From: Ochrobactrum sp. RH2CCR150
GTDB taxonomy: Bacteria; Pseudomonadota; Alphaproteobacteria; Rhizobiales; Rhizobiaceae
Direction: 5' to 3'
DNA: 64,000 bases
NCBI GenBank assembly: GCA_014138095.1
Contig: JACGXE010000006.1
Coordinates: 186,001 to 250,000 of the forward strand
Shown here: in pieces, positions 53,894-62,413 of the stretch
How the letters are laid out: every line of letters starts with the position of its first letter
How positions within the stretch are numbered: position 1 is the stretch's first letter
Notes under the pieces: generated by a model
The model's input: the letters and a program-made list of their open reading frames with translations, nothing else
Database searches by the model: none
What the model was told of the DNA's origin: nothing
Position numbers and translations under genes: made by a program

Positions 53894-54181
53894 ATGAACG
53901 CATTCACTATACAAGCTGAGCATAGAACTTGGGGACGGTACCGCGATCTGGGGCAGGATCACGACGAAGGTCTTACTATACGGTTAGCAAACTCAAAAAG
54001 CGCGAAAGCGGCGGAAGATGTGAGTTGGAAAACTTGTGAGTGCACGACGATTGCCAATGAAGTGTCTGCGGTTTACAAGTACCATTGGGCCAGCAGGCGT
54101 TTGCTTGAGTTCAACCGCGCGCAGCCTCTGTGTGTCGTGCTAGGAGAATGCGGCGTTGATGTTTGGTTAACCAGGCGTTGA
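53894..54181 (+). CDS. Hypothetical protein after traJ
   Basis: 95 residues, starting seven bases after the traJ stop but with no good ribosome-binding site. No family is recognised, and neither a relaxase tyrosine motif nor a His-x-His motif is visible. It occupies the place of the relaxase gene and may be a remnant or a spurious frame. Confidence 0.35.
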   Translation: MNAFTIQAEHRTWGRYRDLGQDHDEGLTIRLANSKSAKAAEDVSWKTCECTTIANEVSAVYKYHWASRRLLEFNRAQPLCVVLGECGVDVWLTRR

Positions 54182-54210
54182 TAATTTCAAGCTGAGCGAG
54201 GCTAAAGCAA

Positions 54211-55251
54211 ATGGCGCGTAGTGATCTCTTGTTGTCTATTGTCCGTGCGGGAGCGGAAGGCGACCAGACCACGTTGCGTGCGTCCGTTGAAGCGCTTGTT
54301 GCCGACGAGAAAGCCAAAAATCATAATGTACTTGCAGACCGTCTAGAGCGCGTGCTGAATTCGGTTGCGGTATCAAGCCGCCTTGAGCAGAAGCAGCTAT
54401 CCGCTCCCGGTCGAGAAATCGTCATCGAAACTAACCCGCAGCGTCAGTTGTCAGAGCTAATCCTTCCCCTGCCGGTGACAGCGCAAGTTCGTAATCTTAT
54501 TGAAGAGCAGTCACGGGCTGACTTGTTAAGAGCCCATGGCGTTCAGCCGCGTCACAAGCTTCTTCTCTCTGGGCCTCCAGGTAACGGTAAGACATCTGTG
54601 GCGGAAGCAATAGCTGAGGCGCTAGCGCTGCCTTTGTTTACTGTTCGTTATGATGCCCTGGTGGGTTCTTTTCTAGGTGAAACGAATACGCGGCTTCGTA
54701 AGCTATTCGATTACGTTAGAACCAACGCCTGTGTGCTCTTTTTTGATGAGTTTGATGCTATTGGTAAGGAGAGGGGAGACACCCACGAGACAGGAGAGAT
54801 CAAGCGTGTTGTATCTTTTCTGCTCATGCAGATAGATCAGCTTCCTAGCTACGTAGTCGCTGTCGCAGCAACCAATCACCATGAGCTATTGGACCGTGCT
54901 GTATGGCGTAGATTTCAGATGCGGCTAAATGTGCCGCAACCTGATTGGCGGCAGGTGGCCGTTTTGTTATCGCGATACTTCGATGCATGGGACGAAAATA
55001 TAGCGTTATCGCCAGAGAGCCTAGCCAAGCAACTAGAGCCCGTGAGTTTCGCGGAGGCGGTTGAGTTTTGTCAAACCATTAGGCGCAGGCAGATACTTTC
55101 TTTGGGGGCGCTGTCCATGGAGCAAATAATTAGGGAGGAGCTTCGGCATTGGTCGGAGCAAGTGGGGGACGTTAGTGCAAGCCGATCTGACAAAGCCGAT
55201 ATTGAAACTCGACGAGGCGCAGCCAAGCGCAAGGCAACCGGGGCACGGTAA
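54211..55251 (+). CDS. AAA+ ATPase paired with a subtilisin-like protease
   Basis: 346 residues. After a helical N-terminal region (about 1-95) a classical AAA domain follows: Walker A LLLSGPPGNGKTSVAEAI (near 120-130), Walker B ACVLFFDEFDAIGKER, sensor 1 VAVAATNHHELLDRA and the arginine-finger region AVWRRFQMRL. It looks like a single-domain, ring-forming AAA protein of the spastin/katanin type. It overlaps the following protease gene by about 77 bases, which indicates coupled translation. Such ATPase/S8 protease pairs are found on mobile elements and are suspected defence or maintenance systems. Confidence 0.9.
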   Translation: MARSDLLLSIVRAGAEGDQTTLRASVEALVADEKAKNHNVLADRLERVLNSVAVSSRLEQKQLSAPGREIVIETNPQRQLSELILPLPVTAQVRNLIEEQSRADLLRAHGVQPRHKLLLSGPPGNGKTSVAEAIAEALALPLFTVRYDALVGSFLGETNTRLRKLFDYVRTNACVLFFDEFDAIGKERGDTHETGEIKRVVSFLLMQIDQLPSYVVAVAATNHHELLDRAVWRRFQMRLNVPQPDWRQVAVLLSRYFDAWDENIALSPESLAKQLEPVSFAEAVEFCQTIRRRQILSLGALSMEQIIREELRHWSEQVGDVSASRSDKADIETRRGAAKRKATGAR

Positions 55252-57712
55252 CGCCACGCCGTCGCGTGTGATTGAACGAGACGTTCAAGGTCAAAGACTC
55301 GGACCGAAGCTCCAGCGTCTTCAAGATTTCTTGGCGGCTGGACCTCAAGCAGTGCAAAATCAAGCCGACGGGTTGGCGCCAGAGCGTCTCCTCGTGTTCG
55401 AGGTTACGGGATCAGTAACGGACTTCGCGAAAGCCGTAAGCAAGGTAGAAGGCTTAGCTTTTGCGGGCGAGGATTTGCTCGATCCTGATGAGTTGGACGA
55501 CGATCCACAAGTCTACCTGCTGGTGCCTAACCTCGCTGCGTTGAGACAAATAGTAAATCTTTGGCAAAACTGGCAGAGGGGTGTTGATTTACCCCATGGT
55601 TTTGCCCCGTGGAAACATCTCTTTTCTCGCCTGCGCGACATTCGTCCGTGGGGACCGCGTGACCGTGTGCGCCCCATGGATCAATCTCTTTTGCTGGATG
55701 CTGTAGGAGCTATCGAGCCCGGAGCGATGCTTCGTCTAGAATGTGAATTGGTTTACCGTGCTTCGGCCGGTACGGCTCAGGCTGCTCGTAATGCCGTCGC
55801 AATTGCGGTGGAGAGTGCAGGCGGACAGGTTGTCAGTTCTGCGAGGCATGAGGCGTTTTCATACGACGCTCTATTGATAGACATGCCTCGTGAAGAGGTT
55901 GTCAAGATCGCAGAGCTGCGCGACGACACCTTAGCCGGACTAGATCCGATAATGTCGATCATGCCGCAGAGCATGAGCACGACTGTCGAAGAAGGGGAGA
56001 CGGAAACAATTGGAGTGCCGGATGCCCACACTCCGTTTGAAGAGCCGATAGCTGCGATTTTCGACGCGGTGCCTCTGTCATCGCATCCTTGGCTAGCTGA
56101 TTGGCTCACCGTATCAGATCCTCACAATCTTGAGGTACTTTCGGTTGGCCCTCGTGTTCATGGTACAGCCATGGCTTCGATAGTTGTGCATGGGGATAAG
56201 AATGATGCCTCGACGCCTATTGGTCACAAGCTATATTTTAGGAATGTCATGTATGCGCCTCCTCCGGGTCCGTTCGGACCAATGCAGGAGCGATTTCAGG
56301 ATAACCGCCTAATTATCGACTTAATGGTAGAGGCCGTTTTGACAATGCGGCAGGAGGGGTTTGCGAACGTCGTTATCGTAAATCTATCACTGGGTGATGC
56401 AAATAAGCAGTATAGCGATCGGATGTCGGCTTGGGCGCGAGCGATAGACTATCTCTCATATCAGTATGGAGTGCTGTTTATAGTATCCGGCGGAAATGTT
56501 GCTTCTCCATTGATGCTTAGTGCTTACGTCCATCCGGATGATTTTCATGCTGCGGATGATATTGGAAAAAAATCTGCAATCTTGAATGCGATTGATGCGG
56601 TGAAGGCCGATAGACGCATCCTCGCTCCGGCTGAAAGCATTAATGCACTAACCGTAGGGGCTTGGCACGAAGATGGTCTCGCTGCGCTGCCGCTACCCCA
56701 TGGGAGATACCATGCCTTTCCTAATTGTAGCATGCCGAACGTCTCATCGGCATTAGGGCATGGCCATAAGGGTGCGATTAAGCCTGACATCCTTCTGCCG
56801 GGAGGACGAGAGCATCTTATTCTCTCCCCCGGGTCTCCTCCAGCCTCTGTTCGCCCACAAGGACAGGGAACTCGTTTCGGAGGCATCCGCGTAGCAGCAC
56901 CTCCCGTACCGGGCCAGCCGCAGGACCTGTCTGCCTGGATTTTGGGCTCTAGTCCAGCAGCTGCCTACGCAAGCCATACCGCGCACCACGTTTATGAGAC
57001 GCTTGAGCGAGAGTACGGCGTTCTGTTTACTGGTCTTCCAAACCAGCAAAAAGCCACGCTCTTGAAGGCTCTTGTAGCTCATCCCGCATCCTGGCAAGGC
57101 GCAGACGAGTTCATCACTGCAACTAAGTTCCCTCTTCCCGCAAGTTGGGACCAGATGCGTCGAGAAGTCGCTCGTCATGTCGGATACGGTTTCGTATCCC
57201 CTGCAGATGCTATGAGCTGCGCTTCAGATCGGGCGACGCTTTGGGCTGCTGGCCGTTTGCTGCCTAAGCAGGCAATTTTGTTTAGCGTGCCGGTGCCAGA
57301 CGATTTTAGTAGGACTGCTGATGTTAGAGCCGTAAAGGCCACCCTAGCTTGGCTGTCACCAACTCGGCCGGGGCATCAGGCTTATAGGGCATCCAAGCTG
57401 CGCATTATACCTTTATCAGACAATACTAAAAACGCACTCGGTGTGGCGCCCATAGTTGAACCCCCTTGGACGCAGACCGAAGCGGGAACGCTAATTCACC
57501 GCCAGTGGTCAGGGCAGGCATTCGGTCATTTGGCAGCGGGTGGCACGCTATCCATTCAAGTCCAGAGGGAAAAGGATCAGGGGCCGCCTCTTGATGACGC
57601 CATTCCATTTGGGCTCGTGATCTCTGTCGTGATGAACAACAATGCTAGCATCTATGATGAGGTCTTGGCTCGGGTCGCTGTGAAACCTCGGAGCCGTATT
57701 GCGGTTTCTTAA
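55175..57712 (+). CDS. Subtilisin-like serine protease (S8 family) with long N-terminal region
   Basis: 845 residues from the GTG at 55175. There is no signal peptide, so it is probably cytoplasmic. A region of about 290 residues comes first. The S8 triad then follows: Asp in AAIFDAVPLSSHPWL, His in GPRVHGTAMASIVVHG, oxyanion Asn in LFIVSGGN, and Ser in GSSPAAAYASHTAHH. An approximately 190-residue C-terminal part follows (from YETLEREYGVLFTGL on). The triad appears intact. It overlaps the AAA ATPase gene. A protease held in check by an ATPase would fit a toxin-like or abortive defence role (inference). Confidence 0.9.
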   Translation: MQADLTKPILKLDEAQPSARQPGHGNATPSRVIERDVQGQRLGPKLQRLQDFLAAGPQAVQNQADGLAPERLLVFEVTGSVTDFAKAVSKVEGLAFAGEDLLDPDELDDDPQVYLLVPNLAALRQIVNLWQNWQRGVDLPHGFAPWKHLFSRLRDIRPWGPRDRVRPMDQSLLLDAVGAIEPGAMLRLECELVYRASAGTAQAARNAVAIAVESAGGQVVSSARHEAFSYDALLIDMPREEVVKIAELRDDTLAGLDPIMSIMPQSMSTTVEEGETETIGVPDAHTPFEEPIAAIFDAVPLSSHPWLADWLTVSDPHNLEVLSVGPRVHGTAMASIVVHGDKNDASTPIGHKLYFRNVMYAPPPGPFGPMQERFQDNRLIIDLMVEAVLTMRQEGFANVVIVNLSLGDANKQYSDRMSAWARAIDYLSYQYGVLFIVSGGNVASPLMLSAYVHPDDFHAADDIGKKSAILNAIDAVKADRRILAPAESINALTVGAWHEDGLAALPLPHGRYHAFPNCSMPNVSSALGHGHKGAIKPDILLPGGREHLILSPGSPPASVRPQGQGTRFGGIRVAAPPVPGQPQDLSAWILGSSPAAAYASHTAHHVYETLEREYGVLFTGLPNQQKATLLKALVAHPASWQGADEFITATKFPLPASWDQMRREVARHVGYGFVSPADAMSCASDRATLWAAGRLLPKQAILFSVPVPDDFSRTADVRAVKATLAWLSPTRPGHQAYRASKLRIIPLSDNTKNALGVAPIVEPPWTQTEAGTLIHRQWSGQAFGHLAAGGTLSIQVQREKDQGPPLDDAIPFGLVISVVMNNNASIYDEVLARVAVKPRSRIAVS

Positions 57713-57882
57713 GGCGCTCTTCGCTGTGGCGCCTTGTTCATCTCTCCCACTTAGTTTCGCGCCACTCTCAGTTCGGGTCCCTTACGCGGTGCGATTTGCC
57801 TGTTCTGGTATTTTGAATGGAATTCATCGACAACATTGTGTCTAACTAAATGAAATAAAGAGGAAATTTATATCAATCGATA

Positions 57883-57895
57883 ATTGAGTGGGAAT
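57883..57895 (+). repeat. attR core (direct repeat, right)
   Basis: ATTGAGTGGGAAT, identical to the copy at the guaA end. The next bases GATCC restore a stop codon (GAATGA) if guaA is joined here. Confidence 0.85.
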
Positions 57896-57910
57896 GATCC
57901 TGCAATAGTC

Positions 57911-57955
57911 CAAAACAAAACCGCCGGAGTTCAAAACTCCGGCGGTTTTGTTTTG
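57911..57955. terminator. Strong bidirectional terminator, probably the original guaA terminator
   Basis: A 20-base perfect stem (CAAAACAAAACCGCCGGAGT and complement) with loop TCAAA and T-runs on both strands. It lies 16 bases after the attR repeat, the distance expected for a guaA terminator before integration. It also serves the convergent minus-strand gene. Confidence 0.85.
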
Positions 57956-57974
57956 TGGGGTTCACAACAACTGA

Positions 57975-58919
57975 TCAGGGGTATTGCGCGCCGGTTACGG
58001 TGAGATACACCGCGTAAAGCGACTTCGTGGCGGCGATGAACAGGCGGTTGCGACGCGGACCGCCGAAGGTCAGATTAGCGACCGTCTGCGGCGTCTTGAT
58101 CTTGCCGAGAAGCGTGCCTTCCGGCGAGAAGCAATGCACGCCATCGCCCGCGCTGGTCCACAGATTGCCATCCGTATCGAAGCGGAAGCCGTCCGGCAGG
58201 CCCTTGTCGATGGTGCAGAACACACTGCCGCCCGACAGGCGCTTGCCACCATCCACAACGTCGAAGACGCGGATATGGCGCGGCGCATTCTCGTCGTGGC
58301 TATAGGCACTGTCGGCAACATAGAGCTTGGTTTCGTCCGGCGAAAAGGCCAGTCCGTTCGGCTGGTGGAAGTCGGTGACGACGGCATCGATTTCACCGGT
58401 CTTCGGGTCGAGACGATAGACATTCCGCGATGGCTGTTCCGGGTCTGCCTTGTAGCCTTCATAATCCGCCAGGATGCCGTAGGTAGGGTCGGTGAACCAC
58501 ACGGTTCCATCCGAGCGCACGATGACATCGTTTGGCGCATTCAGCTTTTTGCCCTGATAGCTGTCGACCAACACGGTGATGCTGCCATCATGCTCCGTGC
58601 GGGTGACGCGACGGCCGCCATGCTCGCAGGTGACGAGACGCCCTTCGCGGTCACGCGTATTGCCATTGGAGAAATTGGACGGGTTGCGGAAAACGGAAAC
58701 ACCGCCGCCAACTTCGCCTTCAATTTCGCTTCCCGGCACCCAGCGCAGGATGCGCTGGTTCGGGATATCGCTCCACAGAAGGCAGTTCAGGTCGTTGAAC
58801 CAGACCGGACCTTCCGCCCAGCGGCAGCCGTTGTAAAGTTCGTCCAGATCGGCGCTCGGCACGATCATCTGCTTGAAACGTTCGTCGTGGATTTCGTAGA
58901 TCGAAACAGTCTGAGACAA
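57975..58919 (-). CDS. SMP-30/gluconolactonase/LRE family protein
   Basis: 314 residues. Beta-propeller motifs of the family are visible: LYNGCRWAEGPVWFNDLNCLLWSDIPNQRILRW with the metal-binding Glu, LNAPNDVIVRSDGTVWFTDPTYGI and QPNGLAFSPDETKLYVADSA. These enzymes hydrolyse sugar lactones with a divalent metal. It follows the ABC permease genes by about 20 bases on the same strand, so it probably acts on a sugar lactone related to the imported sugar. Confidence 0.88.
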   Translation of the reverse strand: MSQTVSIYEIHDERFKQMIVPSADLDELYNGCRWAEGPVWFNDLNCLLWSDIPNQRILRWVPGSEIEGEVGGGVSVFRNPSNFSNGNTRDREGRLVTCEHGGRRVTRTEHDGSITVLVDSYQGKKLNAPNDVIVRSDGTVWFTDPTYGILADYEGYKADPEQPSRNVYRLDPKTGEIDAVVTDFHQPNGLAFSPDETKLYVADSAYSHDENAPRHIRVFDVVDGGKRLSGGSVFCTIDKGLPDGFRFDTDGNLWTSAGDGVHCFSPEGTLLGKIKTPQTVANLTFGGPRRNRLFIAATKSLYAVYLTVTGAQYP

Positions 58920-58939
58920 GGAAAATCACTCCAGAAAAA

Positions 58940-59887
58940 CTATCGTTCGGCCCGTCGGCTGCTGGCGAGGAAGATCACCGCGATGATGGTGACGCCAGTC
59001 AGCACGAGACGAACACCGGCGCCGAAGCCGTAGGTGTTGAGCATCGAGACTATGAGGAACATGAAGAGTGCGGCACCCCAAATACCGGGGATGTTGGAAT
59101 CGCCGCCTGCAACCGCCGTGCCGCCAATGATGACGACCGCAATCGACATCAGGAGATATTCCGCGCCCATGTTCAGCGCTGCGCCGCCAGAGAAACAGGC
59201 CAGCAGGAAGCCACAGAGCGAGGCCAGTACCGCGCAGAGCAGATAGGTGACGAAGCGGGTGCCATCGACCGGAACGCCTGCCATGCGGGCTGCGAAGGGG
59301 TTCTGGCCGATTGCCGAGATCCAGCGTCCATAGATGCTCTTTTTCAAAAGCACCCAGCCGATCAGCGACAGGATCAGCGCCACGATGGCGACATTGGGAA
59401 TGCCGAGCGTGGAGGCGGTGGTGAATTGCGAAAGGCTTTCCGGCGGTTTCACGCGCAGGCCGCGATTGCTCCAGATGGCGGTCGACTGGATCAGGAAGCT
59501 CATCGACAGGGTGGCGATGATGGGCGGAATGCGCAGGAGCTTGATCAGCGCGTAATTGCAGATGCCGATGGCAAGGCCGATCAGTATGGCGACGGCAAGC
59601 CCTGCCAGCACCATGCCGTCCTGCGTATCCATGAGCTTCAGCGCCAGTGTGGCGGCGAGCGTCATGTTGGCCGGGACCGACAGGTCGATATTGCCGGGGC
59701 CGAGCGTGATGACGAACATCTGGCCCAGCCCGACGATCACCGAAAAGGATGCGAAAGTGAAGGCTGCATGGGAAAGCCCGTGCGCGCCGGCACCTCCGGT
59801 GAACAGGATGGTGATGATCCACACTGCGGCGGTCGCGATAAACGACCATATCCACGGACGGCTGGTGAGTACAGACATGGCGTTCAT
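58940..59887 (-). CDS. Sugar ABC transporter permease (ribose type)
   Basis: 315 residues, multi-spanning, with ribose-type permease motifs (TLGPGNIDLSVPANMTLAATLALKLM, IPPIIATLSMSFLIQSTAIWSNRGL, RMAGVPVDGTRFVTYLLCAVLASLCGFLLA, GGTAVAGGDSNIPGIWGAALFMFL). It forms the inner-membrane channel together with the other permease. Its start overlaps the stop of the upstream permease (ATGA). Confidence 0.9.
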   Translation of the reverse strand: MNAMSVLTSRPWIWSFIATAAVWIITILFTGGAGAHGLSHAAFTFASFSVIVGLGQMFVITLGPGNIDLSVPANMTLAATLALKLMDTQDGMVLAGLAVAILIGLAIGICNYALIKLLRIPPIIATLSMSFLIQSTAIWSNRGLRVKPPESLSQFTTASTLGIPNVAIVALILSLIGWVLLKKSIYGRWISAIGQNPFAARMAGVPVDGTRFVTYLLCAVLASLCGFLLACFSGGAALNMGAEYLLMSIAVVIIGGTAVAGGDSNIPGIWGAALFMFLIVSMLNTYGFGAGVRLVLTGVTIIAVIFLASSRRAER

Positions 59888-60825
59888 TGCTTTTTCTCCC
59901 TCTTTTCGAGGCGGTTGAGGAAGAGGCGCAATGCCAGCACCACGATGAGAATGCCGCCCTGCGCGCCGATCTGCCAGTCCGGCGAAATGCGCATGAAGGA
60001 GAGGAACGAACCTGCAAGCGTCAGCGTCAGCGCGCCGATGACGGCACCGATGGGGGAAACGCGTCCGCCGACGAATTCACCGCCGCCCAGAATGACGCCC
60101 GCGATGGACAGAAGCGTATAACGCAATGCGATATTGGCATCCGCCGAGGTGGTGAGGCCAACCAGTGCGATCCCGGCCAGCACGGCGAAGAAGGCGGCCA
60201 GCGCATAGGTTGCGGCGCGGATGGCGGTGACGGACCAGCCTGCGCGCTCGATGGAGCGGGTATTGCCGCCCGCGCCGCGCATCAGCACGCCGAATGTCGA
60301 GCGCATGACGATGAAATGCGTGACGATGGCAATCACGATGCTGGCAACGATCGCCATCGGGATGAAAGGTGGCTTGGCCGTCATGATCCAGCGCGCCCAG
60401 TCCGGCGCCTGTCCACCCGGCGAGGGCAACAGCAACACGGCCAGGCCGCCCCAGACGAAGCTCATGCCCAGTGTGACGACGATGGAAGGCAGATTGCGCA
60501 GATGGATGATTGCGCCGAGCGCTGCATAAGCGGCGATTGCGGCTGCGAGGATCAGCACACCGATAAGGGGAGCCGTGTTGAGCCAGGTCGCTGCAACGCA
60601 GACGACAAAGCTCACAAAGGTTCCCATCGAAAGGTCGAGATCGTTGACGGCCATGATGAGCATCTGGGAGATGGTCGCCAGAGCGATAGGCACGGCCAGA
60701 TTGAACAGCAGGTTCAGCCCCGTATAGCTCATGGCGCGCGGCTGCATGTAGAAGACGGCGGCAAGCAGCAGGACCAGCGAGAATACCGGCGTCAGCAGGC
60801 GGATGGAGGAAGAGGAAAGGCGCAT
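59884..60825 (-). CDS. Sugar ABC transporter permease (ribose type)
   Basis: 313 residues with about nine hydrophobic segments and motifs MAVNDLDLSMGTFVSFVVCVAATWL, LPSIVVTLGMSFVWGGLAVLLLP and GGGEFVGGRVSPIGAVIGALTLTL. Its ATG overlaps the ATPase stop by one base (TAATG), showing translational coupling. Which sugar is transported is not known. Confidence 0.9.
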   Translation of the reverse strand: MRLSSSSIRLLTPVFSLVLLLAAVFYMQPRAMSYTGLNLLFNLAVPIALATISQMLIMAVNDLDLSMGTFVSFVVCVAATWLNTAPLIGVLILAAAIAAYAALGAIIHLRNLPSIVVTLGMSFVWGGLAVLLLPSPGGQAPDWARWIMTAKPPFIPMAIVASIVIAIVTHFIVMRSTFGVLMRGAGGNTRSIERAGWSVTAIRAATYALAAFFAVLAGIALVGLTTSADANIALRYTLLSIAGVILGGGEFVGGRVSPIGAVIGALTLTLAGSFLSFMRISPDWQIGAQGGILIVVLALRLFLNRLEKREKKQ

Positions 60826-62285
60826 TATTCGTGACCTCCCTCGAAAGATGCTGCAAGCACGTTCTTTTCCGTAATGTCTTCGCCGGTCAGTTCCGCAACG
60901 ATAGCGCCGTCGCGGAAAACATAGACGCGGTCACAAAGTTCTATTTCGTCCATTTCGGTGGAGTACCAGACGAAGGTGCGTCCGTTTTCGGCTTCATGGC
61001 GCAGGATTTCATAGACTTCCTGCTTGGTGCCGACATCGACGCCGCGCATCGGATCGTCCATCAAAATGGCGTTGGCGCTGGTCGCCAGCGCGCGGGCAAA
61101 AAGCACCTTCTGCTGGTTGCCGCCTGAAAGCGACAGGATGCGGTTGCCCATATCCGGTGTGCGGATCTGGATGCGGTCTTTCCACTGGCTGCCGAGCGCG
61201 TCTTCGCGCTTCTGGTCGACGAGCTTTGCCGACGACAGCCGGTCCAGCGAGCCGATGGTGAGATTGTGCAGAATGCTCCACAGCGGGAAAGTACCGTTGA
61301 GGCTGCGGTCGCCTGCCACGAATGCGATTTCGCATGTGCGGGCCGGAACCCAGTTGGGTCGCCGTGCATAGTAAAGATCGAGCAGCATCTTGGTCTGCCC
61401 GTGTCCGGCAAGACCGGCGAGGCCGATGACTTCGCCTTTGAATGCCTGAAACGGCTTGACGTCGCTGGTGCGCTTGGCAAAGGACAGAACGGGCGTGCCG
61501 CTCGCATCGGTCTTTGCAACCCGGCGCGCAGCCTTTTCACGTTCGACGCTGCCCATGGCTTCAACGAGGCTGCGATTGGTGAAGTCGCTGGCCGCGCGAT
61601 TGGCGACGACCTTGCCGTCCTTCATCACGACGATGCGGTCGGAGGTCGTGAGAATTTCGCCCAGCATATGCGAAATCAGGATAACGGAGCCGCCAGTGCC
61701 GACGAAACGGCGCACATAGGCCATCAGCTGCGCAGCAATGCCAGCGTCGAGCGAGGAGGTCGGCTCATCGAGAATGACGAGCTTTGGCGCAGTGCCGGGC
61801 GCGGTGAAGTTGATGGCGATTTCGACCATCTGGCGCTCGGCGATGGAAAGCTCATCGATGGTGGAAGTGCAGTCGATCTTGTGGCCGGGGAAAATCTCGT
61901 CGAGCTTTTTTGCAATCAGTTCTATGGCCTTGCCGCGCCAGCTCGCGCCGGTCAGGTCGCGCTGCATGATGCGGACATTCTCGGCAATGGTGAGGTTTGG
62001 AAACAGCGACAATTCCTGAAACACGCAGCGCACGCCGTGCTTGCGTGCCATCGTCACGCCATGTCCCGCTTCGCCATGATAGGAAATGCTGCCCTCATGC
62101 GGGGAAAGCCCGCCATTGATGACATTGACGATGGTGGATTTGCCAGCGCCATTATGGCCGACCAGTCCCACACATTCGCCTTCGCGGATCACGAGTTCGG
62201 CGCCATCCAGTGCTTTCACCGCACCGAACTGCACGCGAATATTGCGCGCGGCGACGACCTCCTGTTTCTCTGCTGTTTCTGTCAT
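60825..62285 (-). CDS. Sugar ABC transporter ATP-binding protein (double ABC domain)
   Basis: 486 residues from the ATG at 62285; the frame is open further upstream but the family starts here. First ABC domain: GHNGAGKSTIVNVI, LSIAERQMVEIAINF, LVILDEPTSSLDAGIAAQL. Second domain: the Walker A region is degenerate (VIGLAGLAGHGQTKML), then LSGGNQQKVLFARALATSANAILMDDPMRGVDVGTKQEVYEIL. It powers the two permeases. It lies 128 bases after the binding protein gene. Confidence 0.9.
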   Translation of the reverse strand: MTETAEKQEVVAARNIRVQFGAVKALDGAELVIREGECVGLVGHNGAGKSTIVNVINGGLSPHEGSISYHGEAGHGVTMARKHGVRCVFQELSLFPNLTIAENVRIMQRDLTGASWRGKAIELIAKKLDEIFPGHKIDCTSTIDELSIAERQMVEIAINFTAPGTAPKLVILDEPTSSLDAGIAAQLMAYVRRFVGTGGSVILISHMLGEILTTSDRIVVMKDGKVVANRAASDFTNRSLVEAMGSVEREKAARRVAKTDASGTPVLSFAKRTSDVKPFQAFKGEVIGLAGLAGHGQTKMLLDLYYARRPNWVPARTCEIAFVAGDRSLNGTFPLWSILHNLTIGSLDRLSSAKLVDQKREDALGSQWKDRIQIRTPDMGNRILSLSGGNQQKVLFARALATSANAILMDDPMRGVDVGTKQEVYEILRHEAENGRTFVWYSTEMDEIELCDRVYVFRDGAIVAELTGEDITEKNVLAASFEGGHE

Positions 62286-62413
62286 ACACTCAACTAACGA
62301 TTGGACGTTTCCGGCGAAGCCAGCAAAGGGCCAGGCCGTCGGAAAGGCGTCAAAGTAAAGGGATAAAGAAGGGGCGAGGATCAGCTCGCCCCTCATGTTT
62401 TGGGTCGATCCGC

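Larger units (their letters stand above)
45187..57895. mobile_element. Integrative element of about 12.7 kb at the guaA 3' end
   Basis: It is bounded by the 13-base direct repeat ATTGAGTGGGAAT, the left copy inside the last guaA codons. A P4-type tyrosine recombinase sits beside the left end. Contents are plasmid-like: AlpA-type regulator, replication initiator with iterons, trbJKL, and RP4-type oriT with traJ and a TraK-like gene. Cargo is an AAA ATPase and a subtilisin-like protease. No relaxase, coupling protein or trbB-I genes are seen, so the element cannot conjugate alone but could excise and be mobilised in trans. guaA is a known island target (family knowledge). Confidence 0.9.

Noticed and set aside
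53894-54181. Diverged relaxase N terminus
   Set aside because: Only a vague likeness of residue pattern; no catalytic tyrosine motif and no metal-binding histidines.
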